Virus record (IMG/VR): IMGVR_UViG_3300046167_000291
Coordinates: 1 to 41,345 of that record
Direction: 5' to 3' (one strand)
DNA length: 41,345 nucleotides
Source: a virus
A program made the position numbers and the translations under genes. Positions 31,072 through 41,171 of the stretch are shown here, in pieces (position 1 is the first letter of the stretch; every line of letters starts with the position of its first letter). The notes beneath the pieces are model-generated. The model did not search any database. It had not been told where the DNA came from and saw only the letters and a program-made list of their open reading frames with translations.

Positions 31072-33102
31072 TTATCCGTTTGGACTTGCGATTGCCCTGA
31101 CATCGTCAGCCTTACGCGCTATCTCTAGCTCCTCTAAGTTCACATATTCTTTATGCTCGAACTCAGTCTCGTTAAGGTCTTGTTTGTCAGATTGTAGGGC
31201 GAATGCTTGTTGAGCCTTCATAGTGTCTAGCTCATGTTTCATTTGCCGCATTTGTGCATCCATCTGTACCTTCATTTCAGCGACAGCTGTTTGTCGTTCT
31301 TGAAGTTGCATCTGTTGCTGTGCCATCTGCATCTGCATCTCTGCATTTGGATCAGGTGGCGGTGGGGGTATCGTCGCTGGGTCTGTTAGATAATCAGCAA
31401 CATTTTTGATACCTGATTTCTCTAGGACTGCACCTAGCATCTTGAACTTGTTCTCAGGAGAGTACATTTGTCCAAGTGTTGGGTCAGCAGAGAAAAGCTG
31501 ATGGAACGACAAGTGCTTTTGCACCAGCTGCTCCTGATCGCCGTAGCCCAAGTGGAACTCAACTTGTACGTCACGTTTATCTGCCCATTGCGATGGGTCG
31601 ATAGGGACATAACGCCCAGCTAACTCAACAATCTTCTCTTCAGACTCGTTTTCTACAACTAATGAATAGACCATAGAGAATAGAGGCTTTAGGAAGTTGT
31701 TCGCAAAGTTACGCGCAATAATCTTCTGTCGCTGTTGACTCATTGTTGCCAACTGCTCGACCATTGCCGCTGAGTTTTGTTTGCTTATAGCGTCTTTATT
31801 AAGACCTTGGGACAGGCGAGAGACACCAGAGGTATCTTCTTTATCCTCGTCTAACATCTGAATAGTTTGGAATACAAACGGGTTCAATGATGCTTGAGGC
31901 ATTGCGTTAATAGCGTCAGGGCGTGATACATTCACGATACCACCGACACGATTGTCTATTAGTTCTCTTGGGTTCGTAAGACCACCTTTAACCACAGTAT
32001 AACGTGGGTTGTTAGTAACCATAGCGTGATCAAGGATGGAACGGGTTAAGACTGTACGTGCATTCTGTATGCCTAGTAGTTTTTCAGCAAAGTTGTTGCC
32101 GTGAAAAGCATGTGGAATAGGCAGGGGTACAAATGCTACGAATGGTCGTCGGTTTACTATCTCTTTCTCAAGTAAGATGTTTGATGCTTTAACTATTCTG
32201 TAAAGTTCAGCAATACCAGTTGCTTCAACATCCAGCTCAATGAAAGCCTCGACCACAGTTACTTGTCGAGTTTGACGTTGGTATCCTTTTGCATTGAAGC
32301 CTCGGTCTGCACCGATGTCGTCAAAGCGAGATAGTATCTCAGGGTCATTGTCAAAGTCTGTATCTTCATTATCAGAGATTTTAGCAACTAAGTCTTCATC
32401 GTATCCCATCTCTATGAGTTCAGAGATAGACTTCTTAGTTCGGTGGGCACAGAAGCTAACGTCATCTAGTGACTTTGCTTGTGGTTCAATCAAGAACTCT
32501 TCTGGTGCAATAGCTTCTACTTTTACCTGTGATGTGTCACGGGTTACACGTAGCTCACCAGAGAACATACCAGCCTCTTCAGTAAGTTCTTCAATCTCTA
32601 CATTATCTTCTGCTAGAAGTGCATCAAGTTCTTCTTCAGTTAGTCCTTCGACATACTCAAGTGTGCTTTCGTCTTGCATACACCAGTAAACTTTAGCTAC
32701 GCCAGCGCGAGCAATAAGACCATCGTGAATAACAGTCTGCATAGTTTCAAACAGGTTGTTCTGACGATGTAGGACGTAGTCGGTGTACTCTGTGCAGACT
32801 TCAGCTGTAGGAACATCATCAGCATTCTGCGGAGAGAACCTGAGTGTCTTGTTGCCTGTACTAAATGTCTCTAAGAGTGATGCCTTCATGCTTTCTACAG
32901 CGTCATACACATCCTGACTTACATACTTACTATTACCATCATGCGCTGGGCGCGGCAGTTTAGCACTGTAGTAGTCCATTACCTGTCGGCGTTCTTTTGA
33001 CAGCTCAGAGTCATAGTATCCAATGGAACGTCTTAGGTTAGTATCTACTATGGACACAACCTGATCGTCGTCGAGTTTTTTATAATCTTTATTTGATTTC
33101 AT
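31072..33102 (-). CDS. Portal protein
   Basis: 676 residues forming the dodecameric channel for DNA entry and exit. Conserved stretches: RRQVMDYYSAKLPRPAHDGN, SKYVSQDVYDAVESMKASLL, VCTEYTDYVLHRQNNLFETM and DGLIARAGVAKVYW near the N-terminus, and DTSGVSRLSQGLNKDAI in the middle. The C-terminal 100 residues are Gln/Met-rich coiled coil (MQMQMAQQQMQLQERQ) after a proline run, expected to project into the capsid as a barrel. It is not the T7 gp8 family. It lies 2 nt after the large terminase. Confidence 0.9.
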   Translation of the reverse strand: MKSNKDYKKLDDDQVVSIVDTNLRRSIGYYDSELSKERRQVMDYYSAKLPRPAHDGNSKYVSQDVYDAVESMKASLLETFSTGNKTLRFSPQNADDVPTAEVCTEYTDYVLHRQNNLFETMQTVIHDGLIARAGVAKVYWCMQDESTLEYVEGLTEEELDALLAEDNVEIEELTEEAGMFSGELRVTRDTSQVKVEAIAPEEFLIEPQAKSLDDVSFCAHRTKKSISELIEMGYDEDLVAKISDNEDTDFDNDPEILSRFDDIGADRGFNAKGYQRQTRQVTVVEAFIELDVEATGIAELYRIVKASNILLEKEIVNRRPFVAFVPLPIPHAFHGNNFAEKLLGIQNARTVLTRSILDHAMVTNNPRYTVVKGGLTNPRELIDNRVGGIVNVSRPDAINAMPQASLNPFVFQTIQMLDEDKEDTSGVSRLSQGLNKDAISKQNSAAMVEQLATMSQQRQKIIARNFANNFLKPLFSMVYSLVVENESEEKIVELAGRYVPIDPSQWADKRDVQVEFHLGYGDQEQLVQKHLSFHQLFSADPTLGQMYSPENKFKMLGAVLEKSGIKNVADYLTDPATIPPPPPDPNAEMQMQMAQQQMQLQERQTAVAEMKVQMDAQMRQMKHELDTMKAQQAFALQSDKQDLNETEFEHKEYVNLEELEIARKADDVRAIASPNG

Positions 33103-33104
33103 GT

Positions 33105-34676
33105 CTAAACCATCTCAATATAGTAATCGTCAACTGCATCTATGGGCTCCCAAGCACCTTCATGAATATGATTGGCTAGGGCTAAACTCATGACACAGTC
33201 ATCAAAGCATCCTGACTCTGCCTCCATCCCACCGCTTTGTGTTACGATGTATGTTAGCATTTCCCGAATAGTGACTTTATCGTTTAGTTCGATCTTACCC
33301 TCTCGAACTGAGGCTCTGAGTTCATCAATGATCAGAGGTTTTGTCTTGGATGTAGTAGTGAAGCCTAACTTAACTGTTTCTTTGTCAGTCAGTTTGTCTA
33401 CCTGTATTTCTGTGTAGAAGTTAGGGTAGGCCATGTCTTTTCCAAGACGGGTACATGTAAGAATACCATGACTGTTGTTTTCTACAATTATGTAGGCAAA
33501 GTTAAAGAACTCACCTAGCTTATAGAGGACAGTAGCAAAGTAATCAGGATGAACTTGTGCACGATAGGTTGCCACCTGTCGTTTCTTGCTGTCGAGAACT
33601 TGGGCAACTGACCAGTCACCACCACGGACACCCATAGCAACGTCTGCTCCTATGGTGTACTTCTCGCCATCATCTAGTTTGCGATAGAGTGTTAGTTCTC
33701 CACGCATGTTATCAAGCCAGTCTTCACCTTCTAGTGCCAGACGTGCTTCAACATCTCTCGATGTCTTTAGGTCATCTTGCAATGACTCTGGGTTAAACAC
33801 AGGACGCCCAGTGGTTAAGAAAGCCTCTTCGGGCTCCGCTGGATATTCCTGTTTAAACAAGTCGATGCCGTTCTGGGCAATCTTTCGCCGACGAAACATC
33901 AGCTGTTCGTTGTCTAGGTCGTATTTCTTAGATAAGTCCTCTTCCTCTGGAGTTATCTTAAAATTCTCAGGTACAGGCTCACGATACTCTGGGTCTACAT
34001 ACCAAGGAATAAACACAGGGATGTAGCCATTAGAGCCATCTACTGCACCTTTCCATAGATCATAGAATATACCAGAGACACCATTAGCTGTGCTCTCAAC
34101 GAATACAGCTGTGCCTTTCTTGTTAGGTACGGCTTGCGTCATACCATTCCAGTTCTCTAGGGCAGTTGATTTCTGCCAGAAGGCAAGTTCTGATGCGTGA
34201 ACATGTGTAAGTGTCTCACCACGTCCAATGCTCTCACCACCAGCTGTAGCAACCACGTAAGAACTATCAAGAACATCAAAGGTCAACTCTCGTCGAGATG
34301 AATACTTTGTATGTGGCTTGAGTAGCTCTGGGCAGTTCTCATGGTAGCGTTTAGTCATGTCAAACAGTGCTCTTGTACTGTCAGAATGGTGTGTGACCAC
34401 CATTGCTTTACATGCTTTGCGCTGGGAAACATTAAAGTAAAGATAGCCGCCTACATAAGTTGATAGACCTTGCTGTCTAGCCTTCAAGATTATGATGCGA
34501 ACCTTACCTTCAGTAGCCATCTGCTTATCTACAGCTTCTTGTAGTATAGTCTGTGCTGGCTTTAGCTTGAGGGGCTTGATGTCTCCATCTTTGGTTCTGA
34601 TCTTGAGTGCTGACTTAGAGTAAAAGTCAAATTCGTCATATAGTTTGCGGCGTACTTCTTTAAGTTTCTTTTCCAT
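33105..34676 (-). CDS. terL: Terminase large subunit
   Basis: 523 residues from the ATG at 34676, which has GAGGAAGAG about 11 nt upstream. A GTG 27 nt earlier is in frame but less likely. The ATPase domain has a Walker A-like IIILKARQQGLST and Walker B AVFVESTANG. The nuclease domain has IGADVAMGVRGGDWSVAQV (first metal aspartate), AYIIVENNSHG and GCFDDCVMSLALA (last aspartates). It packages DNA into proheads through the portal. It overlaps the small terminase end by 17 nt. Confidence 0.93.
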   Translation of the reverse strand: MEKKLKEVRRKLYDEFDFYSKSALKIRTKDGDIKPLKLKPAQTILQEAVDKQMATEGKVRIIILKARQQGLSTYVGGYLYFNVSQRKACKAMVVTHHSDSTRALFDMTKRYHENCPELLKPHTKYSSRRELTFDVLDSSYVVATAGGESIGRGETLTHVHASELAFWQKSTALENWNGMTQAVPNKKGTAVFVESTANGVSGIFYDLWKGAVDGSNGYIPVFIPWYVDPEYREPVPENFKITPEEEDLSKKYDLDNEQLMFRRRKIAQNGIDLFKQEYPAEPEEAFLTTGRPVFNPESLQDDLKTSRDVEARLALEGEDWLDNMRGELTLYRKLDDGEKYTIGADVAMGVRGGDWSVAQVLDSKKRQVATYRAQVHPDYFATVLYKLGEFFNFAYIIVENNSHGILTCTRLGKDMAYPNFYTEIQVDKLTDKETVKLGFTTTSKTKPLIIDELRASVREGKIELNDKVTIREMLTYIVTQSGGMEAESGCFDDCVMSLALANHIHEGAWEPIDAVDDYYIEMV

Positions 34677-35163
34677 CGTCAGTTTGCTCTTCCTCTGGTT
34701 CACTTACTAAAAGCGACTCCAAGAAGGCTTCTGCTTTACCAACAGTGACTTCGCTCTTTGAAACTGGTTTTGTCTTAGTAAAGTCTAAGACCATTCTTGC
34801 GGCTGTTAGTTTGTCTCGGTTCTGCGCTGGTTCGCGCATGATCTCGACAGCTGTTTTAAGAGCCTCTACCGCATATTCGTCATCAATATTATTTTCTTTA
34901 GCCATAATAGCCACAATCCTTTCAGCGTCTTTCTGTGCTTGTTTTCGGATGGGGGTGATGGCCTCTAACGTGTAGCCATCTGGAGTGCCTACTGGCCTTC
35001 CTCCGTTCTTACGTTTTTTGGTTGACCACTGCTTTCGTAGTGCTCTTCCTTCCTCAGTTTGCATTAGTTTTGAGAAATAATTATCTTTGCCCTTTCGAGC
35101 CTTCTTTGGGTGCGTTAGTTCCTTCTTTGGTGACTTCTTTCTTGGTTCCTTTGGTGCTCCCAT
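34660..35163 (-). CDS. terS: Terminase small subunit
   Basis: 167 residues. A very basic N-terminus (KEPRKKSPKKELTHPKKARK) is followed by a glycine-rich RPVGTPDGY segment, a helical middle (KQAQKDAERIVAIMAKENN) and an acidic end (EPEEEQTDDGKET). This charge layout and its position directly before terL fit the DNA-recognition subunit of terminase. Sequence family assignment is weaker than context. It starts 56 nt after the end of the previous gene, past a terminator, with AGGAGAG as ribosome binding site. Confidence 0.8.
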   Translation of the reverse strand: MGAPKEPRKKSPKKELTHPKKARKGKDNYFSKLMQTEEGRALRKQWSTKKRKNGGRPVGTPDGYTLEAITPIRKQAQKDAERIVAIMAKENNIDDEYAVEALKTAVEIMREPAQNRDKLTAARMVLDFTKTKPVSKSEVTVGKAEAFLESLLVSEPEEEQTDDGKET

Positions 35164-35193
35164 TGTGCTCTCCTAGTGTCCTTGAAATAATAA

Positions 35194-35211
35194 AGCCCCA
35201 TTGCTGGGGCT
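35194..35211 (-). terminator. Terminator between ejection-protein and packaging genes
   Basis: AGCCCC (35194-35199) pairs with GGGGCT (35206-35211) over a 6-nt loop. Read leftward it is followed by TTATTATTT. It lies just after the stop of the 1124-residue gene and before terS, splitting the late arm into separate transcripts. Confidence 0.8.
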
Positions 35212-35219
35212 GTATGTTG

Positions 35220-38200
35220 TTATGCTGATAGGATGCCATCTTGCGGACTGAGTATGCCTTCATTCGGCTCTTCGTCCTCGCCAGAGTTCATCGCAACCAT
35301 TGCTGTGACTATGGCTAATACTGTTGCAAGAGGATGTCCGTAGAACTTAATCTTACCATTGTTTGCTTTATCAAACTCTTTTTGTATTAACTTTGTGTTG
35401 ACAGGCATTAGTTCTTTGGCAAGTTTTGGGTTCATTAAGTACAGCCACATAGGATCAACAGATAACTCAGCTGTGATATTAGTATAGGCGCGAGTAGACT
35501 TTAGCTGTTGTTTTTTTTGCTCTGCTGTAAATATACTTTTGTTTGCTTCAGCAGTTGATATTTCTTCTAACAGCCTTCGTATTTCTCTAGGTTCAATTGT
35601 ACTATTTGGATCGCTTTGTGTATATGCTTTCCCAGCTTCTTGGAATGCATGTATCTCCTTGATTGCTGGGTGGTTCTTACCTTTACCCTCAAGGATTGGC
35701 TTCATAACAGATTTGTTATAACTATTGGCTCCAACATTATCCATATTACCACTGAACGGATTTTGGACTTGTGCTATGCCGTATTCACCTTTGCCATCCA
35801 TGTTGCCCTGTGTGAGAGCATGACCCATTTCATGTAACAACGACATCAATGAATCAATTTTAGTAGTTTTCTTACCTTGAAAAAGTCCACCTGATTTGAT
35901 TGCAAATACTGTACTATTGAAACCTTTTCTGCTTGGGTGCCACTGATGTAAAGCGGCAGTCCCAGCGTGATCCTCTGGGTCTAACCCTCCAGCTTTTATT
36001 AAGGCCGCACTGCTTGGCATCATCTGTGCTGTGATGCCTAGAAGATTAGCCACCTCTAAAGCAGTATCAACGTCCTGTATTCCGTTTTCGTACTTTGTAC
36101 CCTTTTTACCGATTTGTATTATTGCTTCAGCATCAGGTATTATATCCTTAACGGCTTTTACTGTGACCTTTTTTACTTTTGGTGTTTCTTGGGTGGTTGT
36201 TGCGAGTACACCAGATGAGGCCAATTGAGTGGGTTTAGCTTCTCCAGTTCCTTGTACGGCTGTTTGTCCACTAGCAGTTCCTTGTCCACTTGGTTGAGGA
36301 GTTTCTTGAGGTGTGGCGGTAGTTTTGGTTGGGGCATTCTTCTTACCTTTTACCTTTATCTCTGCTTGCTGTTGTAAAACCCTTTGATGATACGGCATTA
36401 AATACTTTTCTACAAGTTGCCGATTATCTAATGCTTTTCTAGCCCTAAAAGTAATTTCTAATGATGCCTGTTCTGGGTTACTACCTAAACTAAGCCCATA
36501 CTCATCTAATGAGTCATTTAGTACAGCCCTGTCTCCGTCGCTAACAGTAAGATCGGAAGCTAGTTTGTTTTTTAAATTTTGAACAAACTTTCTGTTGTCA
36601 TCAATACCCTGTTGTACCGCTGGACTATTTTGCAAAGGTGCAGGGGGTGTAGGTACTACTGGTGACGTAGGTGCAGCTGGATCAATTTTTGGAAACTTAA
36701 AGCCACCTTTAATTACACCGACAGTATAAGATAGTGTTTGGTCATTGTCTGGCATCTTACCAGTCTTTAAGTGTGACTTGTAAGCATTGAGAGCCTTACG
36801 AACACTAGCATCTGATTCTTTTGCAAGTCGCCTGTTTAAGACCCGTAAGATTTCAGCATCTATTTGTGCTGGTGTCATATCACCAAGGTTGCCAATTTCA
36901 CGTAGTCCTGTGTGTGCAATGCCTCTAGGTGACTCTGGATTAGGGTGTTGGCCTTCCTCATACATTTTGACAAACAATGCTTGCTTTTCTGCATCTGCTT
37001 TAGCTTTTGCCGCTTTCTTCATTGCCTTGTTAATAGCATCTTTGGCCTTTTTATTGGCCTGTGCTTGCTGGGCTTTGTTTAAAGGTAGGCTTGTTCCTGT
37101 AGGTGCATTAAGTCCACTTTTCTTAATATTCTTTTTGACAAAGCGGTTCACTTTAGACCTACGGCCTGTGACTGCATCTATTGCACGTCCACCAGCAACT
37201 AAAGGTATCTGTGTTGCTAGAGATGCACCACCTGTTCCAGCAATAGCACCAAAGTTTAACATACCAGCAACATCTCGCGCTGGGTTGTAACCTTTGCCAA
37301 CATTGTTGATAGGGTTGAATACATCAGTAAACTTAGAGAAGCCGCCTTTGAGACCAGATGCGTAAAGTTCTGTAAGTACATTAGACTTATAGAGCCCATT
37401 CACCATCTTTTGACCAACTTCTGTTGATCCAGCGATGTCTTTTACAAACTGTATGTCAGCTGGTGTTACGTTACCCCCGACTTTAAGGTTTGAAGTATTA
37501 ATTATTCTTTGGAATCTTTTCTGTTCAATACTGTCTAAGTCTTTTACAATCTGTAATTTAATCTTATCACCAGCACTCTTAACTTCATCGGCTATTTTAC
37601 CTCTAACACTTGTAAGTGTCTGGTTAGCTCCTTTTAGCGAAGAGGGGTCGATGTCTTTAAGGTTATAACCACTGTCTTCTGATATTTCTTTGATCATACG
37701 AGAAACATCGCCAGCCGCTTGGTCAACTTCTGGGTCTAGTTCTTGCCTTGGCTTGAATACAATTTCACCAGTCTTAGACACAGTCGATATAGCTGTGTTA
37801 GCGGCTCCACTTAGTGTAGAACCAATAAGCCCAGCGTCACCCATGCGATTAAAGACTTCATCAGCTACATACTCACCACCTTTTATAGCGGTGTTACCTA
37901 TAATTGTGGCTTCTTGACCAGCTTCCTGTATGCCTTCTTTGAGTATTTTCACAGTGTAGCCACCGCCTTTGACGGGCAGTAGCTCTATGAGGCCAGAAGT
38001 TATAGCCGCACCCAAGTCTTGCATGGTTGCAGTTGTATCTATGCCTTTTTCTTCATGCTCGTCGCGTGTTTCGCCTAGTGCACTTAAAGTACCATAGACT
38101 GTACCGCCGACAGCGATAGTTGTACCGACAATCGGTGCAGAAGTAAGCGCAACACCAGCACCTATAGATGCCGCTGTACCAGCTAGTACCTGTGGGGCGG

Positions 38201-38594
38201 CTTCCGCTGATCCGTAGAGTAAAGATTTACCAGCATTTGCAAAGTCGCCTTCGCGTAGGTTCTTAACAATGCCATCAGCACCTTCTGGACGCTGGTAGTT
38301 CGCTTCCGCAATTTCACGTTCATTGCGTTCAGCCATTTCTTGACCATAGTTCTCAATACCTTCTTTTCCTGTCAGTTCACCAACACTTTGGATACCCTGA
38401 CCTATAAGTTTTCCTGCATTATCGTATCCAAATTTAGCCGCGCCACTAACTGAGGTGTCAACTTCAGCTGTCTTTTTGGTTTCAGCTTCCAAGGCCTGAC
38501 CAGCCGCAATCAATTCGTTTGCTGAAGCAATGTCGCCGCCAGCAATAGCTTTTCTTGCCGCTACTTTGTAATCTTCTACAGTATAATCAGCCAT
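35220..38594 (-). CDS. Large internal (ejection) virion protein with metallopeptidase motif
   Basis: 1124 residues. Residues about 1-130 are charged and helical. Residues 130-180 contain hydrophobic Gly/Ala-rich stretches (VLAGTAASIGAGVALTS, PIVGTTIAVGGTVYG) suited to membrane insertion. A Lys/Ala-rich helical region follows (about 515-545), then a proline-rich and Gln/Thr-rich linker (about 660-840). The C-terminal third has SLLHEMGHALTQG with HExxH (H921, E922, H925) and a downstream ITAELSVDP with E1043 as possible third zinc ligand, so a zinc metallopeptidase is likely. A hydrophobic helix (PLATVLAIVTAMVAM) lies near the end. Position matches ejection proteins such as T7 gp16, which cross the cell wall during DNA entry. 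Confidence 0.8.
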   Translation of the reverse strand: MADYTVEDYKVAARKAIAGGDIASANELIAAGQALEAETKKTAEVDTSVSGAAKFGYDNAGKLIGQGIQSVGELTGKEGIENYGQEMAERNEREIAEANYQRPEGADGIVKNLREGDFANAGKSLLYGSAEAAPQVLAGTAASIGAGVALTSAPIVGTTIAVGGTVYGTLSALGETRDEHEEKGIDTTATMQDLGAAITSGLIELLPVKGGGYTVKILKEGIQEAGQEATIIGNTAIKGGEYVADEVFNRMGDAGLIGSTLSGAANTAISTVSKTGEIVFKPRQELDPEVDQAAGDVSRMIKEISEDSGYNLKDIDPSSLKGANQTLTSVRGKIADEVKSAGDKIKLQIVKDLDSIEQKRFQRIINTSNLKVGGNVTPADIQFVKDIAGSTEVGQKMVNGLYKSNVLTELYASGLKGGFSKFTDVFNPINNVGKGYNPARDVAGMLNFGAIAGTGGASLATQIPLVAGGRAIDAVTGRRSKVNRFVKKNIKKSGLNAPTGTSLPLNKAQQAQANKKAKDAINKAMKKAAKAKADAEKQALFVKMYEEGQHPNPESPRGIAHTGLREIGNLGDMTPAQIDAEILRVLNRRLAKESDASVRKALNAYKSHLKTGKMPDNDQTLSYTVGVIKGGFKFPKIDPAAPTSPVVPTPPAPLQNSPAVQQGIDDNRKFVQNLKNKLASDLTVSDGDRAVLNDSLDEYGLSLGSNPEQASLEITFRARKALDNRQLVEKYLMPYHQRVLQQQAEIKVKGKKNAPTKTTATPQETPQPSGQGTASGQTAVQGTGEAKPTQLASSGVLATTTQETPKVKKVTVKAVKDIIPDAEAIIQIGKKGTKYENGIQDVDTALEVANLLGITAQMMPSSAALIKAGGLDPEDHAGTAALHQWHPSRKGFNSTVFAIKSGGLFQGKKTTKIDSLMSLLHEMGHALTQGNMDGKGEYGIAQVQNPFSGNMDNVGANSYNKSVMKPILEGKGKNHPAIKEIHAFQEAGKAYTQSDPNSTIEPREIRRLLEEISTAEANKSIFTAEQKKQQLKSTRAYTNITAELSVDPMWLYLMNPKLAKELMPVNTKLIQKEFDKANNGKIKFYGHPLATVLAIVTAMVAMNSGEDEEPNEGILSPQDGILSA

Positions 38595-38606
38595 TAGTTA
38601 CCTCTA

Positions 38607-40106
38607 TTAGCTATCAAGCCAACTCTGGCTTTCTTTTGATATTGTTGTGTTTCTGGAAGTAGGTGCTCTATATCTATAGGACTGCTCAGACTCGTTAATG
38701 ACTACATTGCCATTTAGTCTGTTTTGTACGTTCCGTAACGCAACCATTCTTTCGTTAATCCAGTCCACCCAAATCTTCTCATCTTGGAAGTTCTTTGGTG
38801 CTGGCTGTAAGAATAAGTCCATCTCTTTGTTAGAAATGGCACCCTTTGTCTCTGCAACTCTGAGTAAGGCATCATCAACTTTAAGTCTGCTTAACAATAG
38901 TCGTCTAGCCGCGTCTGGACTACCAGTATAGTTGTCAATAAATGATTTAAAGATACCACCGACACCTGTTAGGTTTCCACCTTCAGCTTTACTTTGTGCT
39001 ATTGCATCTAAACCAGATTGGAAAGAGTTCAGCTGTGAACTTACGTTATTAAAAGTTTCTTTGTCTTTGTCGGTTGTTTTAGAACTACCTTTAGCCTTCA
39101 AAGCCGCTATGCGTTCTTCAGCAAGTCTTGTTGCTTCTGCTTTATTAAATGCGTTAGTCTCTGCAAGCCTGTTAGCATCTTGAATGTTACCATATTCAGC
39201 TGTCGCGGCTTTCATTGCACCAGTGTAACCTTGTGATGAACCACCGACCATAGCACCACCGATACGGATTAATGCCTCGTTTCTGTCAATCTTAGCAAAT
39301 GGCATCATAGAGCCACGGGCGTTTGCAGACACTGCGCTACCTTTGCGATCATTAGATGATGTAGTATCTAAGACACCTTTATCATTGGCTTTAGGATTAC
39401 CCTTGTCTGTAAGAACAGGGTCAGGGTCGTTATTATATGCGAATAGGTTTTCACCAGCTACCATGTCATCTACAGGGTCATACTGGTTATTTTTAAGTAT
39501 AGGTTTGTCTTCTGTCGGGGCATTAAATATAGACTCTACTTCAGAAAAAGTCTTGTTCTCAAGTTGTTCATATGGATTTTTAGCCTCAAGTGCTTCTAGT
39601 GCATGTGGTGCTTGTCTGAAGGTGTTGGTTTTATTAAGCACACCATCAATAACATTTGGTTTAACCTCTTGATCTAATATAGCTGTGGCTTCATCTTGAG
39701 CGTCTGTAAACTCTTCAAGATAACCACCAGCTGGTAGTTCTTTCTGTACTGCAAGGTTAAATTTATCATTAGCGACACGCATGTCTTTTTCAGCATCTTG
39801 ATATGGGTCAACAACTGTATTCTGTCTGTATTGCTGATTTGCGGCTTCTAGGGCTATTTTCTCTGCATCAACATTGTTTAACATCATGTTAGATACGTCA
39901 GAGCCATCTGAGTGTACGCTATTGTTTTCTGGGTCTAGCATGACTGTGTAGGCCATACTTGTTCCTTCATTAACGACTACAGGCACAAGGTTAGACTTCT
40001 TTTTAGTAGGCTCTTTAGTAGGCTCTGTATTTAAAGCTGGAGCCATAGGAGGCATGTAGTTAGGATAGTTCTGCGATAGAACGGGTCGTCTTACTGCGGC
40101 TGGCAT
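38607..40106 (-). CDS. Internal virion protein (499 aa)
   Basis: The N-terminus is proline-rich (YMPPMAPALNTEPTKEPTKK). The middle is polar and largely helical, with a Gly-rich segment (RIGGAMVGGSSQGYTGAM) followed by a coiled coil of Ala/Arg/Glu (AEATRLAEERIAALKAKG). The C-terminal region is helical (KVDDALLRVAETKGAISNKE, WVDWINERMVALRNVQNRL). No signal or clear membrane helix. Lying between two other ejection-type proteins, it is probably the second ejection protein (T7 gp15 position). The family is not recognised by motif. Confidence 0.7.
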   Translation of the reverse strand: MPAAVRRPVLSQNYPNYMPPMAPALNTEPTKEPTKKKSNLVPVVVNEGTSMAYTVMLDPENNSVHSDGSDVSNMMLNNVDAEKIALEAANQQYRQNTVVDPYQDAEKDMRVANDKFNLAVQKELPAGGYLEEFTDAQDEATAILDQEVKPNVIDGVLNKTNTFRQAPHALEALEAKNPYEQLENKTFSEVESIFNAPTEDKPILKNNQYDPVDDMVAGENLFAYNNDPDPVLTDKGNPKANDKGVLDTTSSNDRKGSAVSANARGSMMPFAKIDRNEALIRIGGAMVGGSSQGYTGAMKAATAEYGNIQDANRLAETNAFNKAEATRLAEERIAALKAKGSSKTTDKDKETFNNVSSQLNSFQSGLDAIAQSKAEGGNLTGVGGIFKSFIDNYTGSPDAARRLLLSRLKVDDALLRVAETKGAISNKEMDLFLQPAPKNFQDEKIWVDWINERMVALRNVQNRLNGNVVINESEQSYRYRAPTSRNTTISKESQSWLDS

Positions 40107-40118
40107 TAGAAACCTCCT

Positions 40119-41171
40119 TTATCTCGTATGTGGGTTGGGTGTACTGCCTCTATAGAAAGACCCTGTACCTTGTTGTTGGCCGCCTTGCGGCATGTACTTA
40201 CTTGCATATCCAAATCCTTGCATACCACCGCCTATTGCCGCGGCCATTGGGTCATACATATTAGCTTGATATGTGTTGTTTGTATCTGGAGCCTTGCCTA
40301 GCATACCAGACTGATACTGCATACGTTTCTCAAGTTCGAAGTCACGTTGGTCTTCAAATCTTTGCTTCTGGTCATTCAGCTGTGCTTGATTGAATCCTTG
40401 TAAGGAGTTACCAGCGTTCATACCAAAGTTAGCACCTGTTCCTAATGTATCCATGCCCATACCATAAGCACTCATGAGGTTTGTGTTTGCCTGTCCAGCA
40501 CCTTGCAATGCAGAACCTTGGTCACGGAACTGTTGTGCCTGTTGGTTTAGACTGCGATCTATAAGACTATTCTGGATGTTTGTAGCTACATCAGCACGTC
40601 TGTCGTCATATGCTCGGTTAGCTACTGCTTCCGCTATACCAGCGCGACTAGAGTTCATGTTGTTAGAACCTGATGCCGCCAAGTCTATGCCAGTCAAAGT
40701 GTTCTCTTGTAGGTTACGGCGATCATCACGCATTGCCGCGTCTACTAAAGAGCCAGAGTTTGCTGATGCGTAGTTCATAGCATTACTAAGTCTGTCTTGC
40801 TGTGCCGCATCTGCCATACCTTGATACTGTCCGTACAATGAGTTTGCATTGTTACCAAAGCCAGCTGTATTGCCCATCATGGCGTTACCACTGTTCATCA
40901 TATTAGTACCATAGTTGCCCATAGTATTAGCTGTGTTTAGTTGAAAGTCGTTAGCACCAGCGTAAGTGTTGCCTTGGTAGTTTCCAGCTTCTAAAACATT
41001 ATTAAGTGCACCTTCACCACCTTTTAGGTTGTTGTCCACGTATGGCTTGTACTGGTTAAAAGAAGCCATGTTAGCCGCATTAGCCGCATCCTGTGCTTCT
41101 TTCTGTTTCTTTGAACCTAGATAACTAGCCCCTGCGCCTATAACAGCTCCAGCAATTTGTCCCCACGGCAT
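40119..41171 (-). CDS. Internal virion protein (350 aa)
   Basis: The N-terminus is a Gly/Ala hydrophobic segment (IAGAVIGAGASYLGSKKQKE) followed by AQDAANAANMASFNQYKPYV, a start typical of small internal or DNA-transfer proteins (T7 gp14 and P22 gp7 position). The middle is very rich in Asn, Gly, Met and Gln, with NSSRAGIAEAVANRAYDDRR as a helical core. The tail is Gln/Gly-rich. It probably is the first ejection protein to insert in the outer membrane. It lies 12 nt before the 499-residue gene. Confidence 0.75.
   Translation of the reverse strand: MPWGQIAGAVIGAGASYLGSKKQKEAQDAANAANMASFNQYKPYVDNNLKGGEGALNNVLEAGNYQGNTYAGANDFQLNTANTMGNYGTNMMNSGNAMMGNTAGFGNNANSLYGQYQGMADAAQQDRLSNAMNYASANSGSLVDAAMRDDRRNLQENTLTGIDLAASGSNNMNSSRAGIAEAVANRAYDDRRADVATNIQNSLIDRSLNQQAQQFRDQGSALQGAGQANTNLMSAYGMGMDTLGTGANFGMNAGNSLQGFNQAQLNDQKQRFEDQRDFELEKRMQYQSGMLGKAPDTNNTYQANMYDPMAAAIGGGMQGFGYASKYMPQGGQQQGTGSFYRGSTPNPHTR

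Noticed and set aside
9682-35178. CACTAGG near three terminators (9682, 28785 and 35178, each in the direction of transcription) as a shared phage promoter core
   Set aside because: A 7-mer is expected about five times by chance in this genome on both strands, it also occurs inside genes, and the flanks do not align.
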